Part shown: piece by piece, positions 1-9,074 of the stretch
Layout of the letters: every line of letters begins with the position of its first letter
Numbering within the stretch: position 1 is the first letter of the stretch
Source: Gemmatimonadales bacterium
Lineage (GTDB): Bacteria > Gemmatimonadota > Gemmatimonadetes > Longimicrobiales > Gaopeijiaceae
Direction of reading: 5' to 3'
Length of the DNA: 47,403 nucleotides
NCBI GenBank assembly: GCA_007695195.1
Contig: REEG01000135.1
Span: 1-47,403, forward strand
The notes under the pieces: generated by a model
The model's database searches: none
Told to the model about the DNA's origin: nothing
The model's input: only the letters and a program-made list of their open reading frames with translations
Translations under genes and position numbers: made by a program

Positions 1-139
1 GTTCATCCTCGGAAAGCTCGGTCATCTCGGGCTCCGCGCGTTCAGGGAGATCCCCGGCCTCCGGGGCTTCCTCCGCGCATCCGGCGACGACGAACGCCAG
101 CGCCAGAGCGGGAAGGAAAGGTCTGATGGACCGCTGCAT
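1..139 (-). CDS. Small lipoprotein, N-terminal part only
   Basis: The gene runs off the left edge of the window; 46 codons are visible. The protein starts with a short basic n-region, a hydrophobic stretch and a lipobox ending V-A-G-C at residue 21. After that the sequence is acidic and rich in Glu, Pro and Ala, as in the linker of an envelope-anchored lipoprotein. The ATG at 139 is preceded by a good ribosome binding site (GGAGGA a few bases upstream), so the start is well supported. It is divergent from the cardiolipin synthase-like gene, and the roughly 80 bp between them must hold both promoters. No functional domain is visible in the part present, so the role is unknown. Confidence 0.75.
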   Translation of the reverse strand, partial: MQRSIRPFLPALALAFVVAGCAEEAPEAGDLPERAEPEMTELSEDE

Positions 140-219
140 GGACTCCTCCGGCTAGATTGATGTGACGGCATCCGGACGATACGGATGAAGCGAGGGCAGG
201 TCAAACCCCGGAGTGCCCA

Positions 220-1665
220 TTGCTCATTGGATTTCTGGTCGTGGCCCACCTCCTGGGCGCCGCATTCGCCGGGGCTGCCCTCATGGAGGTCCGAACACCT
301 CAGGGAACGCTGGCGTGGGTGCTGGCCCTCCTGGTCGTTCCGTACCTGGCCGTTCCGGCCTACTGGATTCTCGGACCCTCCCGCTTCGAGGGGTACGTTT
401 CGGCTCGACGTGGGGGAGATCACCGTCTGAGAGCCGCCGTGGGTGAGGTGGAGGCCGACGCCCGTCGCTTCCGCGTGGAGATCCCGGAAACCCGGGGAGG
501 CATTCGTGCCATCGAACAGTTGGCCAGAATGCCGGTTCTCCGGGGAAACCGAACCCGGCTGCTGGTGGACGGCGAGGAATCCTTCCAGAGTCTCTTCGCC
601 GGACTCGAACGGGCTCAGGACTACGCTCTCGTTCAATTCTATACCATCCGGGACGACAAGGTGGGGCGTCGACTCCGGGATCTACTGCTGGCCCGGGCCC
701 GGGACGGCGTGCGAGTGTACGTCCTCTTCGACCGGGTCGGCAGCCGCTCCCTCCCCCGACGGTATATCCGTGAGCTTCGCCGAGGAGGGGTTTCCATCTC
801 GGCCTTCCTCTCATCCAGAGCCTGGATCCGGCAACGCTTCCGGCCCCGACTTCAGGTAAACTTCCGGAACCACCGGAAGATCATGGTGGTGGATGGGCAC
901 GAGGGGTGGCTGGGCGGGCTGAATGCCTCGGAGGCCTACCTGGGTCGTGACCCCCGGATCGGGACCTGGCGAGACACGCACCTGCACCTGGAGGGCCCGT
1001 CGGTGACCGGCCTCCAACTCTCCTTCCTCGAGGACTGGCACTGGTCCACGGGAGACGTCCCGGAACTGAACTGGACGCCCCGGCCGAGCGAGTCCGCCGG
1101 CCAGGGAGATGAGGGGGACGAAGCCGTCCTGGTTCTGCCATCTGGACCGGCCGACCCGCTGGAGACCGCGAACCTCATGATCCAGCACGCCATCCACGGC
1201 GCCAGGGAGCGGTTCTGGCTGGCCACGCCCTACTTCGTACCGGACGAAGGAATCCTGTCGGCGCTGGAGCTGGCGGTCCTCCGGGGCGTGGAGGTCAGGA
1301 TCCTGGTTCCCGAGACCGCCGACGTCCCCCTGGTCCACCTGGCCAAGCTGGCGGTTCTTCCCCGACTCCTCCGCACCGGAGTCCAGATCCACCGGTACAC
1401 CGCCGGTTTCATGCACTCCAAGGCCTTCCTGGTAGACGACCGGGCCGCGGCGGTGGGAACGGTCAACCTGGACAACCGGTCGCTGCGGCTCAACTTCGAG
1501 GTGACCGCCATCCTCCTTGACCCTGGGGCGATCCGCCGGGTGGAACGGATGCTCGAAGATGATCTATCCCGGGCCGAACCCCTCACCGTGGATGAGCTGA
1601 ACGCCCGCCCCGCCTGGGAGCGTGCCGCAAGCCGCGCCGCCTACCTTCTGGCCCCCATCCTCTGA
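220..1665 (+). CDS. cls: Cardiolipin synthase-like phospholipase D family protein
   Basis: This is a membrane phosphatidyltransferase of the PLD superfamily; members condense phosphatidylglycerol or related lipids into cardiolipin at the inner membrane. Two N-terminal hydrophobic segments (about residues 1-22 and 30-52) precede the catalytic part, the usual bacterial Cls layout. Both HKD motifs are visible: HRKIMVVD (H218, K220, D225) and HSKAFLVD (H399, K401, D406), each followed by the expected Gly-rich or Asn-rich segment. At 481 residues the length is normal. The start is uncertain: the frame opens at TTG 220 without a clear ribosome binding site, and a start slightly downstream at GTG 241 is possible. 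The next gene follows after 19 bp and is probably cotranscribed. The lipid substrate is inferred from the family. Confidence 0.85.
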   Translation: MLIGFLVVAHLLGAAFAGAALMEVRTPQGTLAWVLALLVVPYLAVPAYWILGPSRFEGYVSARRGGDHRLRAAVGEVEADARRFRVEIPETRGGIRAIEQLARMPVLRGNRTRLLVDGEESFQSLFAGLERAQDYALVQFYTIRDDKVGRRLRDLLLARARDGVRVYVLFDRVGSRSLPRRYIRELRRGGVSISAFLSSRAWIRQRFRPRLQVNFRNHRKIMVVDGHEGWLGGLNASEAYLGRDPRIGTWRDTHLHLEGPSVTGLQLSFLEDWHWSTGDVPELNWTPRPSESAGQGDEGDEAVLVLPSGPADPLETANLMIQHAIHGARERFWLATPYFVPDEGILSALELAVLRGVEVRILVPETADVPLVHLAKLAVLPRLLRTGVQIHRYTAGFMHSKAFLVDDRAAAVGTVNLDNRSLRLNFEVTAILLDPGAIRRVERMLEDDLSRAEPLTVDELNARPAWERAASRAAYLLAPIL

Positions 1666-1684
1666 GACATCCGCACCCGACCCC

Positions 1685-2305
1685 ATGGAATCCGCCGTCC
1701 TCCCCCTCCTGACGCTCCAGTTCTTCGTGGCCGCGCTCCTCTGGCTGGGAGCCCTTCCCCTTCCCGAAGCGCGCCTGTCACGAGGGCCCGCGCTCGTTCA
1801 GGGTGATCTGACCCGGCTTGTCCTCCCGGTGGTACTCATCGTGTGCGGACTCCTCTTCTTCTCGAGCCCCCTGGCAGCGGTGTGGCGACCGCTCATTCAC
1901 GGCGGTGGCGGATGGGGCGGATTCGAGCCGGCACTGGGTATCCGGGTCTTCACCGCACTGAATGTGACGGTCACGGCGGTGGCAGTCGCAGCCACAGGCG
2001 GCACCCGCCGCTCCCCGTTCACGCCCCTGCTGGTCCTCCTACCGGGCCTCCTCTGGGGCGTGGGCCTCCCGCGAAGCGAGTTGCTGGCCGGCGTGGTGCT
2101 GACGGTGGTGGCCACCGGGGTGGCCTCCGTGCCCGGTGGACTCCCGGCGGACCCGTCCCCCTGGGAGCCCTCCAAAGAGTCCGCGACTCCCCCGTTCCGT
2201 CTTCGCCTCAGCCGGGGCATCGTCCTGGCCGGAGCTCTGGGATTGGTGGCGCTGTCCTTCTGGTTCGGAGCGGCGGAGGGGACTGCCCACGTCACCGGGC
2301 TCTGA
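1685..2305 (+). CDS. Small multi-pass membrane protein, unknown function
   Basis: The protein has 206 residues from ATG 1685. It shows about six hydrophobic segments (near residues 4-22, 37-57, 70-95, 100-120, 125-140 and 178-200) and no catalytic motif I recognise. It lies 19 bp downstream of the cardiolipin synthase-like gene on the same strand, so a role at the membrane together with that enzyme is possible but not shown. Its last 14 bases overlap tail-to-tail with the end of the copper ATPase gene on the other strand. I cannot assign a family. Confidence 0.6.
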   Translation: MESAVLPLLTLQFFVAALLWLGALPLPEARLSRGPALVQGDLTRLVLPVVLIVCGLLFFSSPLAAVWRPLIHGGGGWGGFEPALGIRVFTALNVTVTAVAVAATGGTRRSPFTPLLVLLPGLLWGVGLPRSELLAGVVLTVVATGVASVPGGLPADPSPWEPSKESATPPFRLRLSRGIVLAGALGLVALSFWFGAAEGTAHVTGL

Positions 2306-4661
2306 CCGGGGGGCTCCACCGGCGGAGCCGGTTCGCGTTGGTCACCACCGTCACGGAGCTGAACGCCATGGCGGCTCCGGCAATCATGGGGTTCAGGAGG
2401 ATTCCCACCACGGGATAGAGCACACCCGCCGCTATCGGGATCGCCGCCGTGTTGTAGACGAAGGCGCCGAAGAGGTTCTGCTTCATATTCCGGACGGCGG
2501 CGCGGGAGAGCTCCACCGCGTCGGCGACCCCGTGGAGCGATCCACCCATGAGGGTGATGTCCGACGACTCCATGGCAACGTCGGTTCCACTGCCGATGGC
2601 GATGCCCACATGGGCCCGGGCCAGAGCCGGGGCGTCGTTGATTCCATCGCCCACCATGGCCACGCGCCCTCCCTCGGACTGGATCCGAGCCACCACCTCG
2701 TCCTTCCCATCGGGAAGAACGCCGGCGTGGACCTCCCGGATTCCCACGCGCTCGGCCACGGCCCGCGCCGTTCGCTCGTTGTCTCCCGTGAGCATGACCA
2801 CCCGGAGCCCCAACCGCTCCAGGCGGGCCACGGCGGCGGCCGAATCCTCCTTCTCCTGATCCGCCAGCGCCAACAGACCTTCCGCCCGCCCGTCCACCGC
2901 CACCATGGCCGGCGTCTTCCCCTCTCCCGACAGCCGGTCCCATCCCGCTCGAAGGGGTTCCGCATCCACGCCCTCATCGGAAAGGAGGGTTGGCGTGCCC
3001 ACGAGGATTCGCCGTCCTTCGACCTCAGCCACCACTCCCTTTCCACCCCGGGTCTCGAAGGCCGAAGCCTCTTCCAACTCCAGCCCCTGGTTGCGAGCGG
3101 CCTGCACAACGGCCTGGCCGAGAGGGTGCTCCGAACCCACCTCCGCCGCCCCGGCCAGTTGCAGGATCCGGTCCGACGACTTCCCCTCCCGGTCGATGGC
3201 ATCGGTGAGGACAGGTTTACCCCGTGTAACCGTCCCCGTCTTGTCCAGGATCACCGTATCCAGACGACGCGCCTGCTGCAGGGCCTCCCCGTTGCGAATG
3301 AGGATCCCCGCCTCGGCGGCCTTCCCCACCGAGATCATCACCGAGATGGGTGTGGCGAGACCGAGGGCGCAGGGGCACGCGATGACCAGGACCGATACGG
3401 CCACCACCACGGCATAGTTCAGGGCAGGCTCCGGACCGACCCAGAGCCAGACGCCGAAGGCGATCACCGCAATGGTGACGGCCACGGGAACGAATACGCC
3501 GGACACCTTGTCCACCAACCGCTGGATGGGAGGCTTGGACCCCTGGGCCTCCCGCACCAGTTGGACAATCCGGGAGAGGACCGTTTCAGAGCCCACCCGG
3601 GTCGCCCGCATGCGGAAGCTCCCGGAACGGTTGATGGTGCCGCCTACCACCTCGTCCCCGGTGGTCTTCTCCACCGGGATGCTCTCTCCGGTGACCATGG
3701 CCTCGTCCACGGCGCTGGCGCCGCTCTCCAGGACGCCGTCCACGGGGATTCGCTCACCGGGTCGGACCACCAGGAGGTCATCCACTCGAACCTGGTCGGC
3801 GGGGATCTCCACCTCGGATCCGTCCCTCAGGACCCGGGCCATTTCCGGCCGGAGATCCATGAGCGACCGCAGGGCCCGGGAGGTGGACCCTCGGGCCCGG
3901 GCCTCCAGCGCCTGCCCCAGGACCACCAGGGTGATGATGACGGCGGCGGCCTCGAAGAAGGGGTGGGCGGTCCCTTCCGGAAAGAGTCCGGGCGCGGCCA
4001 CCGCCATGACCGAGTAGAGGAAGGCCGATCCCGTCCCCAGCGCCACCAGGGTGTCCATGTTGGAACGCCCGTGCTTGAGCGCCGCCCAGGCCCCGGTGAA
4101 GAACTGGCCGCCCACCCACACCATGATGGGGAGGGTCAGGACCCCGGTCAGCGCCCAGAGCAGCCGCATGGTGCCGTGGTCCACCCCATCCAGGAAGGGC
4201 ACCCACTCGTGATGACCCAGCAGGAGGATGGGAACCGAGAGCACGGCACCCACCTTGAACTTCCGGAAGAGCTTCCTTGCCTCCTCGTCCCGCTCGGCGT
4301 CGCGAGCCTCGTCCTGCTCGGCCGCGGTGTCATCGGCCATGACCCGTCCCGAGTACCCCACCCCCTCCAGCGCTTCCACCAGCGCCTCCGGTGTCACACC
4401 ACCCGGTACGAACCGGACGGTGGCCTGCTCCGAGGGAAGGGACACCGAGACGTCGCGGACACCCTCCACCCGGGCCAGCGCCCGCTCCGCCGAGGCCACG
4501 CACGCCCCGCAGTGCATTCCTTCCACGGCGAGGGTGAGTCGTTGGACGTCTTCTGCCTCCCGGGGTTCCGCAGATTCCGGCGAGGCGGTGCCATTCCGCG
4601 ACGCCGATATGGACGACCGCTCGTCAGCGGAAACCTTCGGTGAAGCTGTGCGAGATTCCAT
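2292..4661 (-). CDS. copA: Cu+-exporting P1B-type ATPase (CopA family)
   Basis: The protein (789 residues) pumps monovalent copper out of the cytoplasm using ATP. It has one N-terminal heavy-metal-associated domain with GMHCGAC (C51, C54), the actuator loop VTGES (about 323-327), the transmembrane metal-binding CPC (429-431), the phosphorylation motif DKTGT (D473), and the hinge GDGINDAP (671-678). The last helices contain YN and a Met-x-x-Ser-Ser pattern, typical of the Cu+ subgroup. I start it at ATG 4661; a TTG at 4682 in the same frame overlaps the stop of the SPOR gene and would add seven residues. It is the last gene of a minus-strand run that includes holA. No copper-sensing regulator or chaperone gene is seen beside it. 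Confidence 0.93.
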   Translation of the reverse strand: MESRTASPKVSADERSSISASRNGTASPESAEPREAEDVQRLTLAVEGMHCGACVASAERALARVEGVRDVSVSLPSEQATVRFVPGGVTPEALVEALEGVGYSGRVMADDTAAEQDEARDAERDEEARKLFRKFKVGAVLSVPILLLGHHEWVPFLDGVDHGTMRLLWALTGVLTLPIMVWVGGQFFTGAWAALKHGRSNMDTLVALGTGSAFLYSVMAVAAPGLFPEGTAHPFFEAAAVIITLVVLGQALEARARGSTSRALRSLMDLRPEMARVLRDGSEVEIPADQVRVDDLLVVRPGERIPVDGVLESGASAVDEAMVTGESIPVEKTTGDEVVGGTINRSGSFRMRATRVGSETVLSRIVQLVREAQGSKPPIQRLVDKVSGVFVPVAVTIAVIAFGVWLWVGPEPALNYAVVVAVSVLVIACPCALGLATPISVMISVGKAAEAGILIRNGEALQQARRLDTVILDKTGTVTRGKPVLTDAIDREGKSSDRILQLAGAAEVGSEHPLGQAVVQAARNQGLELEEASAFETRGGKGVVAEVEGRRILVGTPTLLSDEGVDAEPLRAGWDRLSGEGKTPAMVAVDGRAEGLLALADQEKEDSAAAVARLERLGLRVVMLTGDNERTARAVAERVGIREVHAGVLPDGKDEVVARIQSEGGRVAMVGDGINDAPALARAHVGIAIGSGTDVAMESSDITLMGGSLHGVADAVELSRAAVRNMKQNLFGAFVYNTAAIPIAAGVLYPVVGILLNPMIAGAAMAFSSVTVVTNANRLRRWSPPVRAR

Positions 4662-4678
4662 GGGGACTCGGTGAAAAT

Positions 4679-5671
4679 TCAAGGGTCAAGGGGGCGCTCC
4701 TGCGCCCGGTTGTCGACCAGGAAGGTCTCGAAGCCCTGATCCTCCAGCGTTCGGGCCAGCTCCCGGGCCTCATCCGGCGTGGAGAAGACGCCCAATCGCA
4801 CCCGGATGAAGTCGGTCCCCTCCACCCGCACCAGGCGAGGCTCCCACCCTGCGGCACGGAGGCGCTCCAGAAGGTTCGCCGCGTCGTCCGGTGTGCGATA
4901 GGCCGCGAGCTGAACCGCCCAATCTCCGGCCTCCGGCCCCAGGTACACCTCGGCACTCTCGGTCATCGGCGCCTCGGCCTCCAGGGTGTCGGAGGGGGCG
5001 GGTTCGGGCTGGGGTTCCGGGTCCGGTTCGGGTTCGGGCTCGGGCTCGGGCTCGGGTTCGGGTTCAGGCTCGGGTTCAGGCTCGGGTTCGGGTTCGGGCC
5101 TCGCCTCAGGCCCAGGCTCGGACTCCTGCCGGGCCGCCAACTCCTCCTGAAGGCCACGGGCCTCGACCCGGAGGGGACTCGCCGGATAGTCCCGGAGAAG
5201 GATCTCCAGGTATCGGTCGGCCCCGGCCACGTCCCCGGCCAACTCGGCGCTCCGGGCCAGGCGGAGGAGGGACTCCTCGGCCATCTCCGATCCGGGAAAC
5301 TCCACCACCAACCGGCGATACTCCATCTCCGCCAGGGAGGGATCCACCGTCAGGAGCGCCCTCAGCCAGAGTCCCCGGGCCAGGAGCGTCCGGGGCGGGC
5401 TGCCGTCGTGTGCGTCCCACCAGGTCTCCAGGGTTGTGCGCGCCTGCCCGTAGCGCCCCCCGTCCAGAAGCTGCTCGACTCGGTCCAGCGCATCCTGGGC
5501 GGCCACCTCCCCCGCTCCGGCCCCGCCCCATGGCACCGCTATCCCCGGTCCAGCCAGGAGGAGTATCAGGGCCGCCATCGCCCCGAATCCGAGGCTTCGC
5601 CCCGGCGTCCGCGGTCCCGGTTCCAGGCCGCGACGACGACGAGAGGAGGGAGAGGAGCGCCCTCGTTCCAT
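4679..5671 (-). CDS. Membrane-anchored SPOR-domain protein with Glu-Pro repeat linker
   Basis: This is probably a periplasmic peptidoglycan-binding protein of 330 residues. A basic Arg/Ser-rich N-terminus precedes a membrane segment (about 27-50). A helical, TPR-like region follows (about 55-185), then a linker of alternating Glu-Pro dipeptides (about 195-235). The C-terminal SPOR domain (about 255-325) contains the usual WAVQLAAY strand and RVRLGVF motif. SPOR domains bind denuded glycan strands at division sites. The start codon overlaps the holA stop (TGATG), so translation is coupled. Its stop lies 17 bp before the copA ATG. Why a cell-wall protein sits between a replication gene and a copper pump is not evident from the sequence. 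Confidence 0.85.
   Translation of the reverse strand: MERGRSSPSSRRRRGLEPGPRTPGRSLGFGAMAALILLLAGPGIAVPWGGAGAGEVAAQDALDRVEQLLDGGRYGQARTTLETWWDAHDGSPPRTLLARGLWLRALLTVDPSLAEMEYRRLVVEFPGSEMAEESLLRLARSAELAGDVAGADRYLEILLRDYPASPLRVEARGLQEELAARQESEPGPEARPEPEPEPEPEPEPEPEPEPEPEPEPDPEPQPEPAPSDTLEAEAPMTESAEVYLGPEAGDWAVQLAAYRTPDDAANLLERLRAAGWEPRLVRVEGTDFIRVRLGVFSTPDEARELARTLEDQGFETFLVDNRAQERPLDP
5001..5100. repeat. Hexanucleotide repeat encoding a Glu-Pro linker
   Basis: On the plus strand the units are GGGTTC and GGGCTC in irregular alternation, with a few GGTTCA and GGTCCG variants. Read on the minus strand they give Glu-Pro dipeptides inside the SPOR protein. The repeat is in frame, so gain or loss of a unit changes the linker length by two residues without a frameshift. 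Confidence 0.85.
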
Positions 5672-6675
5672 CACGCCACCTCCTCCGCCCGGCACATACG
5701 TGCCAGGAGCCAACTCTCCAGATGGTGCAGGTCCGCCAGCGGACTGGACTTGAGAAGTCGATCCACCTCCAGGAGCCCTTCCACCGCCTCTTCCACCTCT
5801 GCGGGAGTCCACCCCCGGGCCTGCGCCGCCGAGGAACGCGCGAGCCAGCGCTGGCGCGCCGGAAGAGCCGACTCCAGCGCCCGCTGCCCTCCGTGCACGG
5901 CCACACCGAGCCGGAGCATGTGGGTCGCCAGCCCGATGGTGAGCCCCACCCCGGATTCCCCGTGGTGCATGAGGGTGTGCAGGCCCTCCAGCGCCTCCGG
6001 GAACCGACGCTTCCCCACAAGGTCGAACCAGCCCCAGCGATCCTGCCTGGGAACCCGCGTCCCGGCCGCCTCCACGTGCGCCATGGTGATGGACTCGCCC
6101 TCCGCCGCCACCGCGTCCAGCTTCGCCACCTCCTGGGCCAGGATGGCCAGATCGCTCCCCACCCCGGCCGCCATGGCCCGGGCGGCCTCCGCCTCCAGGG
6201 TTCGGCCGTGGCGCTCCAGGGCCCACTCCATGAGCCACCCGGGAAGATCATCCCGACCCACGGCCCGGAATTCCAGGGAACGGGCCATCTTGGCCAGGTC
6301 CCGGTAGAAACGGGCCGACGAGCGAGCGGGGACGGTGCAGACCAGGATCAGTGCGAGTCCCGGCGGGGGGGTGCGAACGGCGTCCAGAAGGAGATCCCGC
6401 ATCCGCGAAGAGCCGGCCAGACTCTCCGTCTCCCGGATCTCGATCACCCGCCACTCCGCCATCATGGGAGGGGTTCCCAGGCGGGACGCCAGCGTCTCGG
6501 CATCCAACTCCGAGCCGTGCAGACGGTCCAGATTGAAGTCCCGGGTGGACTCGTCCAGATGAGCCGCCACCAGCGCAGCCGCAGCCTCACCCTTCCGGAA
6601 TTCGTCCTCGCCGTGGAGATAGAAGACGCCCCCGGGGTCGGAACCGAGGGCGCGACGGAGGTCCTTGGGGATCAC
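5671..6675 (-). CDS. holA: DNA polymerase III subunit delta
   Basis: Delta is the clamp-loader subunit that opens the beta sliding clamp. The protein has 334 residues, the usual length. It begins with a short strand and the HGEDEF segment typical of the AAA+-like first domain (about 15-30), followed by a middle region with GRDDLPGW (about 141-148) and a helical C-terminal collar domain (about 215-334). As expected for delta there is no working Walker A motif. Its stop overlaps the start of the SPOR gene, and it begins 44 bp after the anti-sigma-like gene. Assignment is by overall pattern. Confidence 0.88.
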   Translation of the reverse strand: MIPKDLRRALGSDPGGVFYLHGEDEFRKGEAAAALVAAHLDESTRDFNLDRLHGSELDAETLASRLGTPPMMAEWRVIEIRETESLAGSSRMRDLLLDAVRTPPPGLALILVCTVPARSSARFYRDLAKMARSLEFRAVGRDDLPGWLMEWALERHGRTLEAEAARAMAAGVGSDLAILAQEVAKLDAVAAEGESITMAHVEAAGTRVPRQDRWGWFDLVGKRRFPEALEGLHTLMHHGESGVGLTIGLATHMLRLGVAVHGGQRALESALPARQRWLARSSAAQARGWTPAEVEEAVEGLLEVDRLLKSSPLADLHHLESWLLARMCRAEEVA

Positions 6676-6719
6676 AGTCGCCTACCGTGTGGGGGGGACG
6701 GAGGCGGAGCGGGGCCGGA

Positions 6720-7301
6720 TCAGTGCAGCCCCGCCCTCACCAGGGCGGGATTCCGATATCGATGATAGAGGGGAGAGTGCTCGTAGAGAAGGACGTTGGA
6801 GCCGGACCAGAGATCTGCATCCACCATCAGCGAGGGAACCGCCGCTCCCCCGCGCCCCATAGGGGTCGCGAGGGGGTCCGAGCCCAGCACATAGGGAAGG
6901 TCCTCCGCCGCCGCACCGGGCCCGTTGACCACCAGCACCGGCAACTCAACCGACGGAGTCTGCTGCCAGAGATTGGGGGTCCAGACCGCGACCACCACCA
7001 GGACCGCCGCGGCCACCAGGGCCATTGTCCCACCACCGCTGGCCGCCTGGGGCCGGAAGCGACGGATTCGCTCCCTTTCCTCCATGGTATAGACGGAGTG
7101 GAGCACCCGTTCCCGGAAGTCCTGCCGGACCCGGAGCTCGGGTACATCATGGAGGATATCCACGCCACGACGTACCACGGCGTCGTACTTGCGGCACGAT
7201 TCGCACCCATGCAGGTGCGCACGAAGCCGCTCCCGGTCCCGATCCGGAACCGCGTCATCCTGAAGATCGGAATAGCGCGTTAGGAAGTCATCGCATGTCA
7301 T
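6720..7301 (-). CDS. Zinc-finger anti-sigma-like membrane protein
   Basis: This 193-residue protein is probably the anti-sigma factor for the ECF sigma gene just upstream. Its N-terminal cytoplasmic domain contains the ZAS motif H29-x3-C33-x2-C36, which in this family binds zinc and clasps the sigma factor. One membrane segment (about 91-108) follows, then an extracytoplasmic part of about 85 residues with no recognisable domain. The chosen ATG 7301 has GAGGTG upstream; the frame is open further upstream but looks non-coding there. Unusually, about 260 bp and a hairpin terminator separate it from the sigma gene, where such pairs normally overlap. Confidence 0.8.
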   Translation of the reverse strand: MTCDDFLTRYSDLQDDAVPDRDRERLRAHLHGCESCRKYDAVVRRGVDILHDVPELRVRQDFRERVLHSVYTMEERERIRRFRPQAASGGGTMALVAAAVLVVVAVWTPNLWQQTPSVELPVLVVNGPGAAAEDLPYVLGSDPLATPMGRGGAAVPSLMVDADLWSGSNVLLYEHSPLYHRYRNPALVRAGLH

Positions 7302-7481
7302 GGACCGGCACACCTCAGTCGGGAATCGAACGATGGGGGAAGTCCGGATGAGGGCGCCGACGCGCCCCGGGACAACCCCGGTCCCGACTGTCATACTGGT
7401 GATGGCGGCGGCGGGTTCCTGCCCGCCCGAATCCCCTGGAGCGGAACCCACCCGTGCACCGGATCCCCCTACCAAACGAAA

Positions 7482-7511
7482 CACCCCCACCGGATATCTC
7501 CGGTGGGGGTG
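7482..7511 (-). terminator. Rho-independent terminator after the ECF sigma gene
   Basis: A perfect 13-bp stem (7482-7494 with 7499-7511) closes on a 4-nt loop, TATC. On the minus strand the stem is followed by TTTCGTTT, giving a usable U-rich tail. It lies 54 bp after the sigma stop and 180 bp before the anti-sigma start. Confidence 0.75.
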
Positions 7512-7565
7512 AGGGCGGACGGCACCATCAAGGGGGAATGGGCCGAGCCGCCGCTGTGGACCTGC

Positions 7566-8216
7566 TCAGTCCACCATAGGGGCCACGATGCGGGCAAAGT
7601 TGTTCCGAGCCCGGTTCAGTCGGCTCTTCACCGTCCCCAGGTTGGTGTCGGTAATCTCGGCAATTTCTTCGTAGGTCTTCCCCTCAAGTTCCCGGAGCAC
7701 GAAGACCAACCGGTGATGCTCCGGCAACTCCTTCACCGCCTTCTCCACCACATCCTTGACGTGGCGCTTCCGGAAGAGATCGTCGGGCTTCAGCTTCTCG
7801 TCTTCCCACTCCAGCGGCCGGTGGTCCGCGTCCCAGTTCTTCTTGATGGTCTGGAAGAGCACCAGCGGATTCCGGGACCGGTTCCGGAGTTCATTCTTCG
7901 CCAGATTCGAGGCGATGGTGTAGATCCATGTGGAGAACTTCTTGGACTGGTCGAACCGATGGAGGTGTCGGTAGACCCGGACGAAGGTCTCCTGAACCAG
8001 ATCCTGGGCCCGCTCCCGGTCCCCAACGGTCCGGTAGACGAAGTTCAGGAGGCGGTTGTCATAGCGGTCCACCAGTTCACCGAAGGCTCGCTCCTGTCCG
8101 TCCAGGAAGCACTGCACCACCTGGCTGTCGGTGAGTGAACCCAATTCTTCCCGGCTGATCCGGGTCGGTGTGGCCCGATGCCCCTGGGTCTGCGTGTCGA
8201 TCGCGTTGACTGCCAT
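7566..8216 (-). CDS. ECF RNA polymerase sigma factor (RpoE-like)
   Basis: This is a group-IV sigma factor of 216 residues that directs RNA polymerase to a stress or envelope regulon. Region 2 (about 40-115) has the RAQDLVQETFVRVY helix and the FSTWIYTIASN segment that melt and bind the -10 element. Region 4 (about 155-205) has the helix-turn-helix YEEIAEITDTNLGTVKSRL that reads the -35. The N-terminus is about 25 residues longer than in minimal ECF factors. Start ATG 8216 is supported by AAGGGGGA upstream. The downstream zinc-finger gene is its likely anti-sigma factor, with a terminator between them. It may activate its own promoter. Confidence 0.92.
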   Translation of the reverse strand: MAVNAIDTQTQGHRATPTRISREELGSLTDSQVVQCFLDGQERAFGELVDRYDNRLLNFVYRTVGDRERAQDLVQETFVRVYRHLHRFDQSKKFSTWIYTIASNLAKNELRNRSRNPLVLFQTIKKNWDADHRPLEWEDEKLKPDDLFRKRHVKDVVEKAVKELPEHHRLVFVLRELEGKTYEEIAEITDTNLGTVKSRLNRARNNFARIVAPMVD

Positions 8217-8290
8217 GGAATTCCCCCTTGGAGTTCCCTTCCCGGGAGGCCTGCCCTCCCGCCGGCGTGGAGACCGATCCCGGTCCCCTG

Positions 8291-8316
8291 CCCTTGTAGG
8301 TTGCAGGAAGTGTTCC
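8291..8316 (-). promoter_or_regulatory. Possible ECF-type promoter of the sigma gene
   Basis: On the minus strand GGAACA (8316-8311) resembles the -35 of ECF-dependent promoters. About 16 bases later comes CTACAAG, which does not match the usual GTC-type -10 well. The position, roughly 80-100 bp before the sigma start, fits autoregulation. Only the -35-like element is convincing. Confidence 0.3.
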
Positions 8317-8375
8317 AGAACCAAAACCGCCTATTCGGCAGGGATTTCGCCCCATGGCCCCAGGGGGGTGTCACC

Positions 8376-9074
8376 TCAAGGGGACGGTTGTCCTTCATCC
8401 CAGGGGACAGAGGGACGCGGTGGCGCCGGACGGTGGTCTTCCCAGGCCCGGGGCAGGAAGGCATGGGCGAAGAGGAGAGTCGACACTGTCTTGGCATCGG
8501 TCACCGCTCCCCGATAGACCGCTTCCACGGCCCGGGAGAGGGGGAGGCACCCCACCTCCAGGAATTCGTCCTCGTCCCGATCCACCGCCCCCGCCTCCAG
8601 GCCGGAGGCCGCGAAGAGGTGGATCACCTCGTCGGTGAATCCCGGGGTGGTGAAGATGGCGGTGAGGTAGCGCAGCTCCCGCGCCCGGTACCCGGTCTCC
8701 TCGGCCAGCTCCCTGCGGGCGCACACCTCCCACGATTCGTCGTCGCTGTCGGGGATGCCCGCCGGCACCTCGTACAGAAAGCCCCCGGCGGCGTAGCGGT
8801 ACTGGCGGAGCAGGACGATGCGCGGGTCCGGATGGGGGAGCGGATCCAGGAGGGGAAGGACCGCCGACGCCCCCCGATGACGGATGAGCTCAAGCTCTCC
8901 GGTACTCCCGTCGGGAAAACGCACCCGGTCGATGCCGAGACGGACCACCCGTCCATGGTGGACCGGGACCCGGGAGAGGCGCCCCGGCTCCCCCGATTCC
9001 GCCGGGCCAGGTCCCGCCAGGCGGAATTCCCGGTTCAACTCCGTCCACTCCTCCGGACCCGGCTGCCCACTCAT
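8376..9074 (-). CDS. Nudix hydrolase, ADP-ribose pyrophosphatase-like
   Basis: This 232-residue protein hydrolyses a nucleoside diphosphate linked to another moiety; the PAG entry into the Nudix box and overall shape suggest an ADP-sugar such as ADP-ribose. The Nudix box lies around residues 105-130 and contains REL and EETGY with the metal-binding glutamates. There is one extra residue between its first glycine and first glutamate compared with the G-x5-E consensus. Its ATG overlaps the stop of the upstream M16 gene by 4 bp, so it is translationally coupled to the peptidases. The C-terminus is Pro-rich. Substrate is not determinable from the sequence. Confidence 0.85.
   Translation of the reverse strand: MSGQPGPEEWTELNREFRLAGPGPAESGEPGRLSRVPVHHGRVVRLGIDRVRFPDGSTGELELIRHRGASAVLPLLDPLPHPDPRIVLLRQYRYAAGGFLYEVPAGIPDSDDESWEVCARRELAEETGYRARELRYLTAIFTTPGFTDEVIHLFAASGLEAGAVDRDEDEFLEVGCLPLSRAVEAVYRGAVTDAKTVSTLLFAHAFLPRAWEDHRPAPPRPSVPWDEGQPSP

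Noticed and set aside
2136-4643. An 835-codon plus-strand frame opposite copA
   Set aside because: No domain is visible, and it is the mirror of the copper ATPase, whose motifs are unambiguous.
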